Source of the DNA: DATHTC01 sp035456465
GTDB lineage: Bacteria; Actinomycetota; Thermoleophilia; Gaiellales; Gaiellaceae
Direction of reading: 5' to 3'
Length of the DNA stretch: 64,000 bases
Assembly (NCBI GenBank): GCA_035456465.1
Contig: DATIDD010000032.1
Location: 32,382-96,381, forward strand
Below are positions 1 through 7,770 of this stretch, piece after piece (position 1 is the first letter of the stretch; each line of letters opens with the position of its first letter). The translations under genes were made by a program, and so were the position numbers. The notes under the pieces are model-generated. The model was not told where the DNA came from. It ran no database searches and saw nothing but the letters and a program-made list of their open reading frames with translations.

Positions 1-50
1 ACGCGGAGGAGCGTGCCGTCGTAGGCGATGCGGGAGTCGTCCGGCTTCAT
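1..50 (-). CDS. Start of a probable NUDIX hydrolase (partial, runs off the left edge)
   Basis: An ATG at 48-50 (complement) opens a frame that continues off the window. Only 16 codons are visible (MKPDDSRIAYDGTLLR). The ATG overlaps the TGA of the aldo/keto reductase gene (ATGA), so it is the next gene of the same operon. The pattern 'SRIAYDGTLLR' resembles the N-terminal strand of ADP-ribose pyrophosphatase-type NUDIX proteins, which often lie beside pyrG in Actinobacteria. The catalytic NUDIX box is outside the window, so the family is inference from a short match and context. Confidence 0.45.
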   Translation of the reverse strand, partial: MKPDDSRIAYDGTLLR

Positions 51-823
51 CGGAGCGCGAGTCGCTCCACGTACCCGCGCTCCTCGGGGCCGAACCAGGG
101 CGGCTCCCCGGCGGCAGCGTTCTCGGCGGTGCGAGGCGGCCGCGAGGTCGCGGGGATCACGACGTCGACCCGGCCGTCGGACAGCGCCCACTTCAGCAGC
201 GCCTGCGCCCAGGTCTCGACCCCGAACGCGCGCAGCGGCTGGAGCTCGGCCTCGCGCGGGAGCCGGCCGACGAGCCGCCCCGAGCCGAGCGGGCGCATCA
301 CGATCACGCGGACCTCGAGCTCGGCTGCGAGCGGCAGCAGCTCGCGCTCGACCTCGCGCTCGAGGGGCGAGTAGGGCAGCTGGACGACGTCGAAGCGGCG
401 GGTGCGCAGCGCACGGGCGAGCTCGCCGAACGCGGATGCCGCGTAGTGCGTGACGCCGAGCAGGTCGACGCGGCCGGCGTCGCGCTCCTCCTCGAGCCAG
501 GACAGGTGCTCCTCCCAGGCCACGAGGTTGTGGACCTGCTCCACCTCGACGCGGCCGAACCACCCGAGCTGGCGGCGGTACTGCGCGCGACCGTCCTCGA
601 CGGACGGCGTCCAGATCTTCGTCGCCACGCCGACGCGATCGCGCCGCCCCGCGAGCGCCGCACCGAGCGACGCTTCGGCGCCGCCGTACATCGGCGACGT
701 GTCGACCACGCGCACGCCGGCGTCGAGCGCGGCTCCGACCACGTCGCGGGCGAGGGCCTCGTCGTCGTCGAACGTCCTCCAGGTGCCGAGGCCGACGACC
801 GGGCCGAGGCGGCGCTCCTCCAC
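47..823 (-). CDS. Aldo/keto reductase family protein
   Basis: A 258-residue TIM-barrel oxidoreductase, predicted to reduce carbonyl substrates with NAD(P)H in the cytoplasm. The aldo/keto reductase tetrad is recognisable: Asp41 and Tyr46 in DTSPMYGG, Lys69 in ATKIW and His98 in EQVHN. It is somewhat shorter than the usual 280-330 residues. The start is GTG at 823, immediately after the TAG of the upstream DUF3866 gene, and its TGA overlaps the ATG of the next gene, so the three are translated together. The substrate cannot be told from the sequence; neighbours (M20 peptidase, DUF3866, pyrG) do not define a pathway. Confidence 0.85.
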   Translation of the reverse strand: MEERRLGPVVGLGTWRTFDDDEALARDVVGAALDAGVRVVDTSPMYGGAEASLGAALAGRRDRVGVATKIWTPSVEDGRAQYRRQLGWFGRVEVEQVHNLVAWEEHLSWLEEERDAGRVDLLGVTHYAASAFGELARALRTRRFDVVQLPYSPLEREVERELLPLAAELEVRVIVMRPLGSGRLVGRLPREAELQPLRAFGVETWAQALLKWALSDGRVDVVIPATSRPPRTAENAAAGEPPWFGPEERGYVERLALR

Positions 824-1801
824 CTAGGTCCCAGCCGCGAGCCGGCCGGCCGCGTACGCCGCCGCGAAGAACCACGGGTCGTCGTCCGGCCCGCGCCCCA
901 TGTGCTCGAGCGGCAGGCCGTCGCAGGCCTCGCGCCAGCCCGACACGTCGACGTCCTCGCGCTCGCCGAGCCACACCGGCGGCTCGAGCCCGTCGGGCCA
1001 CGCCACCCGGGCGCGGGCGACGCACAGCGCGAGCACCGCGCGCGTGTGGTGCGAGACCCCCTGGTGGCGCTCGCGCGGGTCGCCGTGGGAGACGCGGACG
1101 GCCAGGATCGCGTCGCCGCCGAGCGCCGCGGCCGCGTTCACCGCGTCCGCCGCCGCGGTGCCGCCGTGGCCGAGGCGCGATCCGGTGCCCACGACGCCCG
1201 GGCCGATCGCGACGACCGCCGCGTCGGCGCCCTGCGCCCGTGCCCATGCCAGCGCGGCGGGCACGCTCGCGCAGGCGACGTCGCCGTCGAGGCACGCACC
1301 GGCGGCGACGGCGACCTCGACCAGCCCCCGACCGCGCAGCGCGCGCACGGTGTCGGAGAGCGAGACCGGCAGCGCCCCTCCGGGCGCCTGCACGTACGCG
1401 ACCCGCCGCCGCGCCAGCGCCGCGCACACGGGCGCGAGCTGCGAGTGCAGCGAGCAGCAGACCACCGGCATCCCGTCGAGGCGCTCGGCGAGCGGGCCGT
1501 CCTCCTCGGCGTGGCGGACCGCGACCTGCACCGGCGTGTACGGGAGCTTCATCACGTGCGCCCCGGCGTCGGCGGCGAGCCCGAGCCCTCGCGTGAGGTT
1601 GGCGTGGAGGACATCGAAGCCGCCGGAGCCCAGCGCGAGCGCCCGCGCCTGCTCGTTCACGACCACGTCGTCGCCGGCCTCGACGGGCCCCGTCAGCCGC
1701 GGGTAGGCGACGCACGGGACGCCGTCGACCTCGAGGCGGACGAGCTCCTCGAGGCGCTCGACCACGCTCGTGACGACGCCGCGCCTAAGCGAGAGCGGCA
1801 T
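824..1801 (-). CDS. DUF3866 family protein
   Basis: A 325-residue protein matching the actinobacterial family DUF3866, whose function is unknown. It has no signal peptide or membrane helix. Recognisable features are an N-terminal beta-rich part, a stretch beginning HANLTRGLGL, a VCCSLHSQL segment and a glycine-rich AIGPGVVGTGSRLGHGG segment that looks like a ligand loop. ATG at 1801 lies inside the end of the upstream M20 peptidase gene (17-base overlap) and its TAG touches the next start, so expression is probably coupled. DUF3866 genes are typically found in this part of actinobacterial chromosomes near pyrG and the xerD/NUDIX genes. Confidence 0.85.
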   Translation of the reverse strand: MPLSLRRGVVTSVVERLEELVRLEVDGVPCVAYPRLTGPVEAGDDVVVNEQARALALGSGGFDVLHANLTRGLGLAADAGAHVMKLPYTPVQVAVRHAEEDGPLAERLDGMPVVCCSLHSQLAPVCAALARRRVAYVQAPGGALPVSLSDTVRALRGRGLVEVAVAAGACLDGDVACASVPAALAWARAQGADAAVVAIGPGVVGTGSRLGHGGTAAADAVNAAAALGGDAILAVRVSHGDPRERHQGVSHHTRAVLALCVARARVAWPDGLEPPVWLGEREDVDVSGWREACDGLPLEHMGRGPDDDPWFFAAAYAAGRLAAGT

Positions 1802-2909
1802 GCCGCGCCTCCTCGACGAGCGCGAGCGTCACGTCGACCATGCGGTCGAGGTCGGCGACGGCCACGTGCTCGTCGGGCGTGTGGATCTCGGCCATGCCGT
1901 TGGCGAGGTTCACGCAGGGCAGCCCGCGCTCGTTGAAAACGTTCGCGTCGGCGCCACCCCCGGTGAGCGCGTACTCGGGCGCGAAGCCGCACGCCCGCAG
2001 CGCGGCCCCCGCGAGCCGCACCGGGAGGTCGTCGCGGCGGAAGCGGTAGCCCCGGTACGTCTCCTCGATCCGCGTCTCCACCTCGCAATCCCCCGCCTGC
2101 GCGGCGAACGCGATCGAGTCGAGCATCTCCTGCACCACGTCGCCGAGCTTCCGCTCGTCGTGCGACCGCGCCTCGGCCTCGAACTCGCACCACTCCGGGA
2201 CGATGTTGCGGGCCGTTCCGCCCGAGACGACCCCGACGTTCGCCGTCGTCTCCTCGTCCAGCCGTCCCAGGCGGAGCTCCGCGATCGCGCGCGCCGCCGC
2301 GGCGACGGCCGAGCGCCCGTCCTCGGGCGCCATCCCCGCGTGCGCCGGCCGTCCGTGGAAGCGGACGTGCAGCGACCGCTGCGTCGGTGCGCCGAGGACG
2401 ATCTGCCCGATCGGCGCAGCCTGGTCGTAGACGAACCCGACCTGCGCCGCGAGCCGGCTGCGGTCGAACGCGTAGGCGCCGAGGAGCCCGACCTCCTCCT
2501 TCGGCGTGAACAGCAGCTCGATCCCCGCGTGCGGCCGGTTCTCCCGCAGTACCGTCGCGGCCGCGACGAGCATCGCCGCCACGGCGGCCTTGTCGTCGGC
2601 GCCGAGGATCGTGCCCGCGGCGTTGCGCACCACGCCGTCCACGACGACCGGCTCGATCGTCCCCTCGACGGGCACCGTGTCGAGGTGGGCGCAGAGGAGG
2701 ATCGGGACGCCGGCCGCGCCGTCGGTCGGAGGCAGCCGCGCGAGCAGGTTGCCGGTGTCGCCGCCGACAGCCGCTGCCGCGTCGTCCTCGTCGACCTCCA
2801 GCGCGAGATCGCGCAGGTACCGGGAGACGAGCTCGGCGGCGCCGCGCTCGGCGCCGGGCGGCGTGGGAACCGCCGCGAGCTCGAGGAACAGCTCGAGCGC
2901 CTCGTCCAT
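1785..2909 (-). CDS. M20 family metallopeptidase (PepT-like)
   Basis: A 374-residue di-zinc exopeptidase of the M20 family, closest in look to tripeptidase/carboxypeptidase T-like members. Metal and catalytic residues are present: His75 and Asp77 in CAHLDTVP, Asp105 in GADDK, Glu138-Glu139 in PKEEVG, an Asp in VYDQA near 162, and the final His in AEIHTPDEH. The insertion between about 180 and 290 is the usual dimerisation (lid) domain, starting near GRPAHAGMAPE. No signal peptide, so cytoplasmic. ATG at 2909 follows the pyrG stop by 13 bases. Likely role is peptide recycling; the exact substrate is unknown. Confidence 0.88.
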   Translation of the reverse strand: MDEALELFLELAAVPTPPGAERGAAELVSRYLRDLALEVDEDDAAAAVGGDTGNLLARLPPTDGAAGVPILLCAHLDTVPVEGTIEPVVVDGVVRNAAGTILGADDKAAVAAMLVAAATVLRENRPHAGIELLFTPKEEVGLLGAYAFDRSRLAAQVGFVYDQAAPIGQIVLGAPTQRSLHVRFHGRPAHAGMAPEDGRSAVAAAARAIAELRLGRLDEETTANVGVVSGGTARNIVPEWCEFEAEARSHDERKLGDVVQEMLDSIAFAAQAGDCEVETRIEETYRGYRFRRDDLPVRLAGAALRACGFAPEYALTGGGADANVFNERGLPCVNLANGMAEIHTPDEHVAVADLDRMVDVTLALVEEARHAALA

Positions 2910-2922
2910 CCGGCGGGTCGCG

Positions 2923-4566
2923 CTAGGCCCGCGCCCGGAGGGCGACGTCGCTGCGCTCCCGCGCGCGACTCACGGCGGCGCCGACAAAGCCCCGGAACAG
3001 CGGCGCCGGCCGCGTCGGCCGCGACTTGAACTCCGGGTGGAACTGGCTCGCGACGAACCACGGGTGGTCGGGCAGCTCGACGATCTCGACCAGCCGTCCC
3101 TCCTGGAAGGTCCCCGACACGGTCAGCCCGAGCTCCTCGAGGCGGGGCCGGTAGTGGTTGTTGACCTCGTAGCGATGGCGGTGCCGCTCGTGGACGACCT
3201 CCTGCCCGTAGAGCTCCTGCGCGCGCGTGCCCTCCACGAGCTCCACCGCCTGCGCGCCGAGCCGCATCGTCCCGCCCAGGTCCTCGACCTGCTTCTGCTC
3301 CGGGAGGAGGTCGATCACCGGGTGCGGCGTCTCCGGGTCCATCTCCGTCGAGTTCGCCCCGTCGAGGCCGGCCACGTGCCGCGCAAACTCCGACACCGCG
3401 ACGTGCATGCCGAGGCAGATGCCGAGGTACGGGATCCAGCGCTCGCGCGCGACGCGGCAGGCGAGGATCTTGCCCTCCCACCCGCGGGAGCCGAAGCCGC
3501 CGGGGACGAGCACGCCGTCGACGCGCTCGAGCGTCTCGACGGCCTCCTCGTACGACATGTGCTCCGCGTCGACCCAGGTCACCTCGACGCGGCAGCCGTG
3601 GTACAGCCCCGCGTGCTTGAGCGCCTCGTGCACCGACAGGTAGGCGTCGTGCAGCTTCACGTACTTGCCGACGAGCGCGATCCGGACGGTCTCCCCGTCG
3701 AGCGAGCGGATCCGGGCGATGAGCTCGTCCCACTCGCCGAGGTTCTCGGGCGGCGGCAGGTCGATCCCGAGGCGCTCGCAGACGAGGTCGTCGAGCCCCT
3801 CGTCGCGGAGCACCTGGGGGATCAGGTACACGTCGGGCACGTCCGGGCTCGCCGCGACCGCGCGCGGGTCGACGTCGGCGAACAGCGCGATCTTGTCGCG
3901 GATCTCGCGCGACAGCTCGTCGCGCGAGCGGGCCACGACGATGTCGGGGTGGATCCCGATGCGGCGCAGCTCGTTCACCGAGTGCTGGGTCGGCTTCGTC
4001 TTCAGCTCGCCCGCCGCCTCGATGTACGGGACGAGCGTGCAGTGGACGTAGAGGACGTTCTCCGCGCCGACCTCGCGGCGGAACTGGCGGATCGCCTCCA
4101 GGAAGGGCAGCGACTCGATGTCGCCCACCGTGCCGCCGATCTCCGAGATCACGACGTCGGCGGGGTCGTGCTCGGCGACGCGCCTGATCCGCTCCTTGAT
4201 CTCGTTCGTGATGTGCGGGATCACCTGGACGGTCGAGCCGAGGTACTCGCCCTTCCGCTCCTTGCGCAGCACCGAGTACCAGATGCCGCCGGCGGTGTGG
4301 TTCGCGTTCCGCGACAGGTTCTCGTCGATGAAGCGCTCGTAGTGGCCGATGTCGAGGTCGGTCTCGGCGCCGTCCTCGGTGACGAACACCTCGCCGTGCT
4401 GGAACGGGCTCATCGTCCCGGGATCGACGTTCAGGTAGGGGTCGAACTTCTGCACCTGCACCTTCAGCCCGCGCTCCTTCAGCAGCCGGCCGAGCGAGGC
4501 GGCGACGATCCCCTTGCCGAGCGACGAGACGACGCCGCCGGTGATGAAGACGTACTTCGTGGCTAT
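2923..4566 (-). CDS. pyrG: CTP synthase, apparently with an ATA start codon
   Basis: CTP synthase makes CTP from UTP, ATP and glutamine, the last step of pyrimidine nucleotide synthesis. The synthetase domain (about 1-270) begins IATKYVFITGGVVSSLGKG and the glutaminase domain (about 290-545) carries the nucleophile in YLGICLGMH and the His-Pro-Glu triad part in QFHPEFKS. Homologues begin exactly at the codon that here is ATA (4564-4566). It sits five bases after GGGGAGG and overlaps the TAG of the upstream gene as ATAG. No ATG, GTG or TTG lies in frame near it; starting at the first GTG (4461) would delete the nucleotide-binding N-terminus. Length with ATA is 547 residues, normal for the family. 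Confidence 0.95.
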   Translation of the reverse strand: MATKYVFITGGVVSSLGKGIVAASLGRLLKERGLKVQVQKFDPYLNVDPGTMSPFQHGEVFVTEDGAETDLDIGHYERFIDENLSRNANHTAGGIWYSVLRKERKGEYLGSTVQVIPHITNEIKERIRRVAEHDPADVVISEIGGTVGDIESLPFLEAIRQFRREVGAENVLYVHCTLVPYIEAAGELKTKPTQHSVNELRRIGIHPDIVVARSRDELSREIRDKIALFADVDPRAVAASPDVPDVYLIPQVLRDEGLDDLVCERLGIDLPPPENLGEWDELIARIRSLDGETVRIALVGKYVKLHDAYLSVHEALKHAGLYHGCRVEVTWVDAEHMSYEEAVETLERVDGVLVPGGFGSRGWEGKILACRVARERWIPYLGICLGMHVAVSEFARHVAGLDGANSTEMDPETPHPVIDLLPEQKQVEDLGGTMRLGAQAVELVEGTRAQELYGQEVVHERHRHRYEVNNHYRPRLEELGLTVSGTFQEGRLVEIVELPDHPWFVASQFHPEFKSRPTRPAPLFRGFVGAAVSRARERSDVALRARA

Positions 4567-5750
4567 GACGGCCTCCCCAGCGCGTCGAGGTCGCGAAGCA
4601 GCGGCGTGGTCTCGATCAGCCGCCCGAGGGAGCGGCGCTCGCCGAGGAGGGTCAGGCCTGCGAGCGCTCCGATCGCGATCCAGCGGCCCCGGCCCGTGAG
4701 TCGATCCACGGACCTCAACCCTAGCATCGCGCCCAGCGCGTTCGACCCGGCGTCCCCGAGCATCGTCACCTCGCGAAGATCGTAGGGGGCGAGGAGGACG
4801 GCAGCTCCGGCCGGCGCGCGAAGCGGCAGCGCGGCGAGCAGGTACGCCTTGAGCGCGCGGCCGGGACGCGTGTCGAGCTGGTTGAGCGCGTTGGCCGACA
4901 GGGCGACGAGGAGCGCCGCCGAGAGGCTGCGGGTGCGGAGCAGGGCGACGAGCGGGATCCCGACGAGCTTCAGCGTCCCGGTCGTCAGCCCGCCGCGCAG
5001 GTGCGCGCGGAAGCCGCGCTCCGGGCCGCTCCAGAGGTCGTCGGCGAGGCCGAGGGCGGCGACCGCGGCCACCGCCGGGTCGCGGCGGAGGCCCAGCGTC
5101 CAGCCGACGAGCGGCAGGCGCAGGCCGCGGAAGTTGACGGCGAGCGGGCCGGCGCCGAGCACGATGTCGCGCAGCTGGCGCCCGCGGTGGACGAAGCCGG
5201 GGAGGTCGCGACCGGTCGCCCGGTGCGCGAGCGGGAGCGTCGTCTCGCCGACCGACAGCCCGGCCCGCGCGGCGTCGATCGTCATCCGCGTCTCCGCGCC
5301 GAAGCCCGGCGCGAGCGGGAAGCAGGCCGCGCGCGCCGCGGGCGAGACGAGGCGCTGCCCCGAGAGCGGCGCCACCGTCTCCCGGCCGGCGAGCGCGAGG
5401 ATCAGCAGGCGCGCCGTCTCGCGCGCGATCCCGAAGCCCCCGCCCTCGGCACGCGCGAACGCCGCGACGACCACGTCGCCGTCCTCGTTCAGGAGCGGAG
5501 CCAGGTCGCCCCGCAGGTCGGCGTCCGCGAGCAGCAGCTCCCCGGGCGGCGCGGCGCGCTCGGCGGCCGAGAGCGCCTGTCCCTTCCCCCGCCGCGGGAG
5601 CCGGAGCACGACCGCGCCGGCCTCCTCGGCCTCGTCGGCGGTGCGGTCGCGCGACCCGTCGTCGGCGACGACGACCTCCGCCGCCGGGAACGCCGCCCGG
5701 AGCGCGCGGACGGTCTCCCCCACGCGACCCTCCTCGTCGCGCGCCGCCAC
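4563..5750 (-). CDS. Glycosyltransferase family 2 / MraY-WecA-like fusion protein
   Basis: Residues 1 to about 190 are a GT-A glycosyltransferase domain with VVADDGSRDRT and a DADLRGD Asp motif. Residues from about 195 to 395 are hydrophobic and resemble the polyprenyl-phosphate phosphosugar transferases (MraY/WecA): GLADD, a later Asn/Asp segment (NALNQLDTRPG) and MLGDAGSNALG. The fusion would be a membrane enzyme of envelope-glycan or lipid-linked sugar synthesis; this is inference. The only conventional start is GTG at 5750, but that removes the first beta strand (AVAVLV). A CTG at 5786 preceded by GGAG would restore it. It lies between mctB/steB and pyrG, where actinobacteria often keep a glycosyltransferase. 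Confidence 0.75.
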   Translation of the reverse strand: MAARDEEGRVGETVRALRAAFPAAEVVVADDGSRDRTADEAEEAGAVVLRLPRRGKGQALSAAERAAPPGELLLADADLRGDLAPLLNEDGDVVVAAFARAEGGGFGIARETARLLILALAGRETVAPLSGQRLVSPAARAACFPLAPGFGAETRMTIDAARAGLSVGETTLPLAHRATGRDLPGFVHRGRQLRDIVLGAGPLAVNFRGLRLPLVGWTLGLRRDPAVAAVAALGLADDLWSGPERGFRAHLRGGLTTGTLKLVGIPLVALLRTRSLSAALLVALSANALNQLDTRPGRALKAYLLAALPLRAPAGAAVLLAPYDLREVTMLGDAGSNALGAMLGLRSVDRLTGRGRWIAIGALAGLTLLGERRSLGRLIETTPLLRDLDALGRPS

Positions 5751-5766
5751 GAGGACGGCGACGGCC

Positions 5767-6612
5767 TCACGGCGTGGCGGGGGCAGGGACGGGCTCCACG
5801 GTCGGCATCACGCCGCTCGGCGCGTCGATCCCGTAGTGGCGGCCCATCGGGTCGCCGGCGAGGAGCACCGCGAGGGAGACGCGGCCGATGCGGGAGTCGA
5901 CGTTGTTGACGCTGGAGAAGTCGTCGAGCTGGCGCAGGACCTCGACGAAGGAGGGGTCGGTGCCCGTCTCCTCGACGCCGACGGCCGGGACGGCGCCCTC
6001 GAGCCCCTCGTAGAGGCCGCGGAGGAACCTGGCCGTCTCTCCCTCCTGCGGCGACACCGTCCTCGCGACGACGACGCCGTCGACCTCGCCCTCCATCGAC
6101 CCGCTCTGCTGCAGCACGAGCTGGGGCGACAGCGCGTCCCACGTGGGGGTGTCGCTGCCGAAGACGAACTCGCGCCCGAGCGCGCGCCCCACCGCTGCCG
6201 CCGAGGCCTCGGGCGGGTCGAGCTCGTCCTCGAGGCCGTCTGCGACCGGCACCCGGATCGCGCGCTCCCTCGCGATCGTCCCGCCCCCGGCGTCGATCGC
6301 GTCGGCGACGTCGTCGCGCACGTCCCCGACCGGGCCGACGAACAGGACCGCGACGCGGATCCCGGCGAGCCGGTCGTGCATCACCGCGTCGTAGGTGCGG
6401 TTGACGTACACCTCGGCCGCCTGCCGCTCGTCCACCTGCCGCCGCGCAGCGTCGAGGTCGTCCTGGAGGCGCCCCACCTGCTCGCGCAGCGCCGCGTTGT
6501 CGATCCGGCGGTCGAGCTCCGGGTCCGAGATGGCGACGCCGACGAGGATCCCGAGCACGAGCGCCAGGAACACGGCCGCGAGCGAGACGACGTGGTAGCG
6601 GAAGTCGAACAC
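5767..6612 (-). CDS. mctB: MctB/SteB family membrane-anchored protein
   Basis: A 281-residue protein of the MctB ('copper transporter', DUF3186) family, known as SteB when paired with SteA. One N-terminal membrane helix (about 8-30, after FDFRYHVVS) is followed by a coiled coil (about 32-70, LREQVGRLQDDLDAARRQV) and an extracytoplasmic domain. In mycobacteria MctB is linked to copper tolerance; in corynebacteria SteA/SteB act in cell-wall remodelling at division. Adjacent steA favours the second role here. GTG at 6612 is seven bases downstream of a TAGGCT -10 box, so the mRNA is probably leaderless and partly independent of steA. Confidence 0.8.
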   Translation of the reverse strand: MFDFRYHVVSLAAVFLALVLGILVGVAISDPELDRRIDNAALREQVGRLQDDLDAARRQVDERQAAEVYVNRTYDAVMHDRLAGIRVAVLFVGPVGDVRDDVADAIDAGGGTIARERAIRVPVADGLEDELDPPEASAAAVGRALGREFVFGSDTPTWDALSPQLVLQQSGSMEGEVDGVVVARTVSPQEGETARFLRGLYEGLEGAVPAVGVEETGTDPSFVEVLRQLDDFSSVNNVDSRIGRVSLAVLLAGDPMGRHYGIDAPSGVMPTVEPVPAPATP

Positions 6613-6619
6613 TGCGCGG

Positions 6620-6625
6620 AGCCTA
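6620..6625 (-). promoter_or_regulatory. -10 box (TAGGCT) for the MctB/SteB gene
   Basis: TAGGCT on the minus strand in the steA-mctB gap, seven bases before GTG, predicting transcription start at or next to the start codon. No clear -35 is visible. Confidence 0.5.
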
Positions 6626-6636
6626 GAGACTCGGCG

Positions 6637-7770
6637 CTACAGGCCCAGGGTGTCCTGCACGCGGTTGCCGACCAGCTCCACCAGGTTGCGGAGCGCGGGC
6701 GACACCACCACCGCGGCGACGATCGCGGCCAGACCGGCGAGCACCACCGCGAGCAGCGGCCACAGCCCCGGGCCGCGCGAGACGAGCCGCGACACGCCCT
6801 TCGCGTCGACGAGGATCTCGCCCACCTTCAGCCGGGTCACGAACGTGGACGACATCCCCCGGCGATTGCGCTCGAGGAACTCCGTCAGGTTGAGGTGGGT
6901 GCCGACCGCGACGATCAGCTCCGCCCCCTTGTCGTGGGCGAGCAGCAGCGCCACGTCCTCCGAGATCCCGGGCGCCTCGATCGTCTGGTACGCGAGCCCG
7001 AGCGACTCGAGCCGCGCCGCGCCCGGAGCGCGGCCGCCCCGGTACGCGTGGCAGACGAGCTCCGCGCCGGACCGCAGCGCCCCGTCGGACACCGAGTCCA
7101 TGTCGCCGACGATCACGTCGGGCGCGTAGCCCGCCTCGAGCAGCGCGTCAGCGCCGCCGTCGACCGCGACGAGCACCGGCTTGAAGTCGCGTACGTACGG
7201 GCGGACGCTGCGGAGGTCGCGCTTGAACCCGGGCCCGCGGGCGACGACGAGCGCGTGCCGGTCGCGGAAGCGCGTCGCGAGCGCCGGGAAGGCGATCTCG
7301 CCGGCGAGCACGCCGCCCTCGTCGCGCAGGTAGCGCATGGTGTTCTCGGCGAAGTCCTCGAGCGCCTCCGTCACCCGTGCCCGGCCCTCGTCGAGCGCGC
7401 GCTCCAGGTCGTCCTCGCCGAGGATGCGGCCGCTCGCGAGGCACGTCCCGTTGCGGTACACGCCGGGCCCGCGAACGGTCAGCATCTCGCCGTCCGTGAC
7501 CGCGTCGAACAGCGCGGCCCCGGGCACGTCGATCAGGCAGACGCCGCCGCGGACGAGGACGAGCGGGCCCGGGTTCGGGAACCGTCCGGTCTGGGAGTCG
7601 GCGACGTTGAGGACGACGCGGACGCCGGACTCGAGGAGCTCCTCGGCCGAGACGCGGTCGAGGTCGGCGTGGTCGATGATCGCGACGTCGTCCGCCGTCA
7701 GCCGCTTGACGAGGTGCTTCGTGCGCCGGTCGAGCCGCGCGCGGCCGGTGAACTCGACGAAGCTAGCCAC
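6637..7770 (-). CDS. steA: Cytokinetic-ring protein SteA
   Basis: A 377-residue protein matching SteA, a conserved actinobacterial protein with a thiamine-pyrophosphokinase-like catalytic fold. The motif VIVGDMDSVSDGAL (near 240) is the family hallmark, and a C-terminal membrane helix (about 340-362, LWPLLAVVLAGLAAIV) anchors it. In corynebacteria SteA works with SteB to control peptidoglycan hydrolysis at septation. The start is GTG at 7770, overlapping the end of recN by 8 bases; the frame is open further upstream but that part runs antiparallel to recN coding sequence and is ignored. The neighbour mctB/steB completes the pair. Confidence 0.88.
   Translation of the reverse strand: MASFVEFTGRARLDRRTKHLVKRLTADDVAIIDHADLDRVSAEELLESGVRVVLNVADSQTGRFPNPGPLVLVRGGVCLIDVPGAALFDAVTDGEMLTVRGPGVYRNGTCLASGRILGEDDLERALDEGRARVTEALEDFAENTMRYLRDEGGVLAGEIAFPALATRFRDRHALVVARGPGFKRDLRSVRPYVRDFKPVLVAVDGGADALLEAGYAPDVIVGDMDSVSDGALRSGAELVCHAYRGGRAPGAARLESLGLAYQTIEAPGISEDVALLLAHDKGAELIVAVGTHLNLTEFLERNRRGMSSTFVTRLKVGEILVDAKGVSRLVSRGPGLWPLLAVVLAGLAAIVAAVVVSPALRNLVELVGNRVQDTLGL

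Noticed and set aside
2506..4785. Very long open frame on plus opposite pyrG and the glycosyltransferase gene, and similar long plus frames opposite alaS (24371-30082)
   Set aside because: High GC makes long antisense frames common. Their translation is Arg/Ala-rich without domains, while the minus strand carries clear enzymes.
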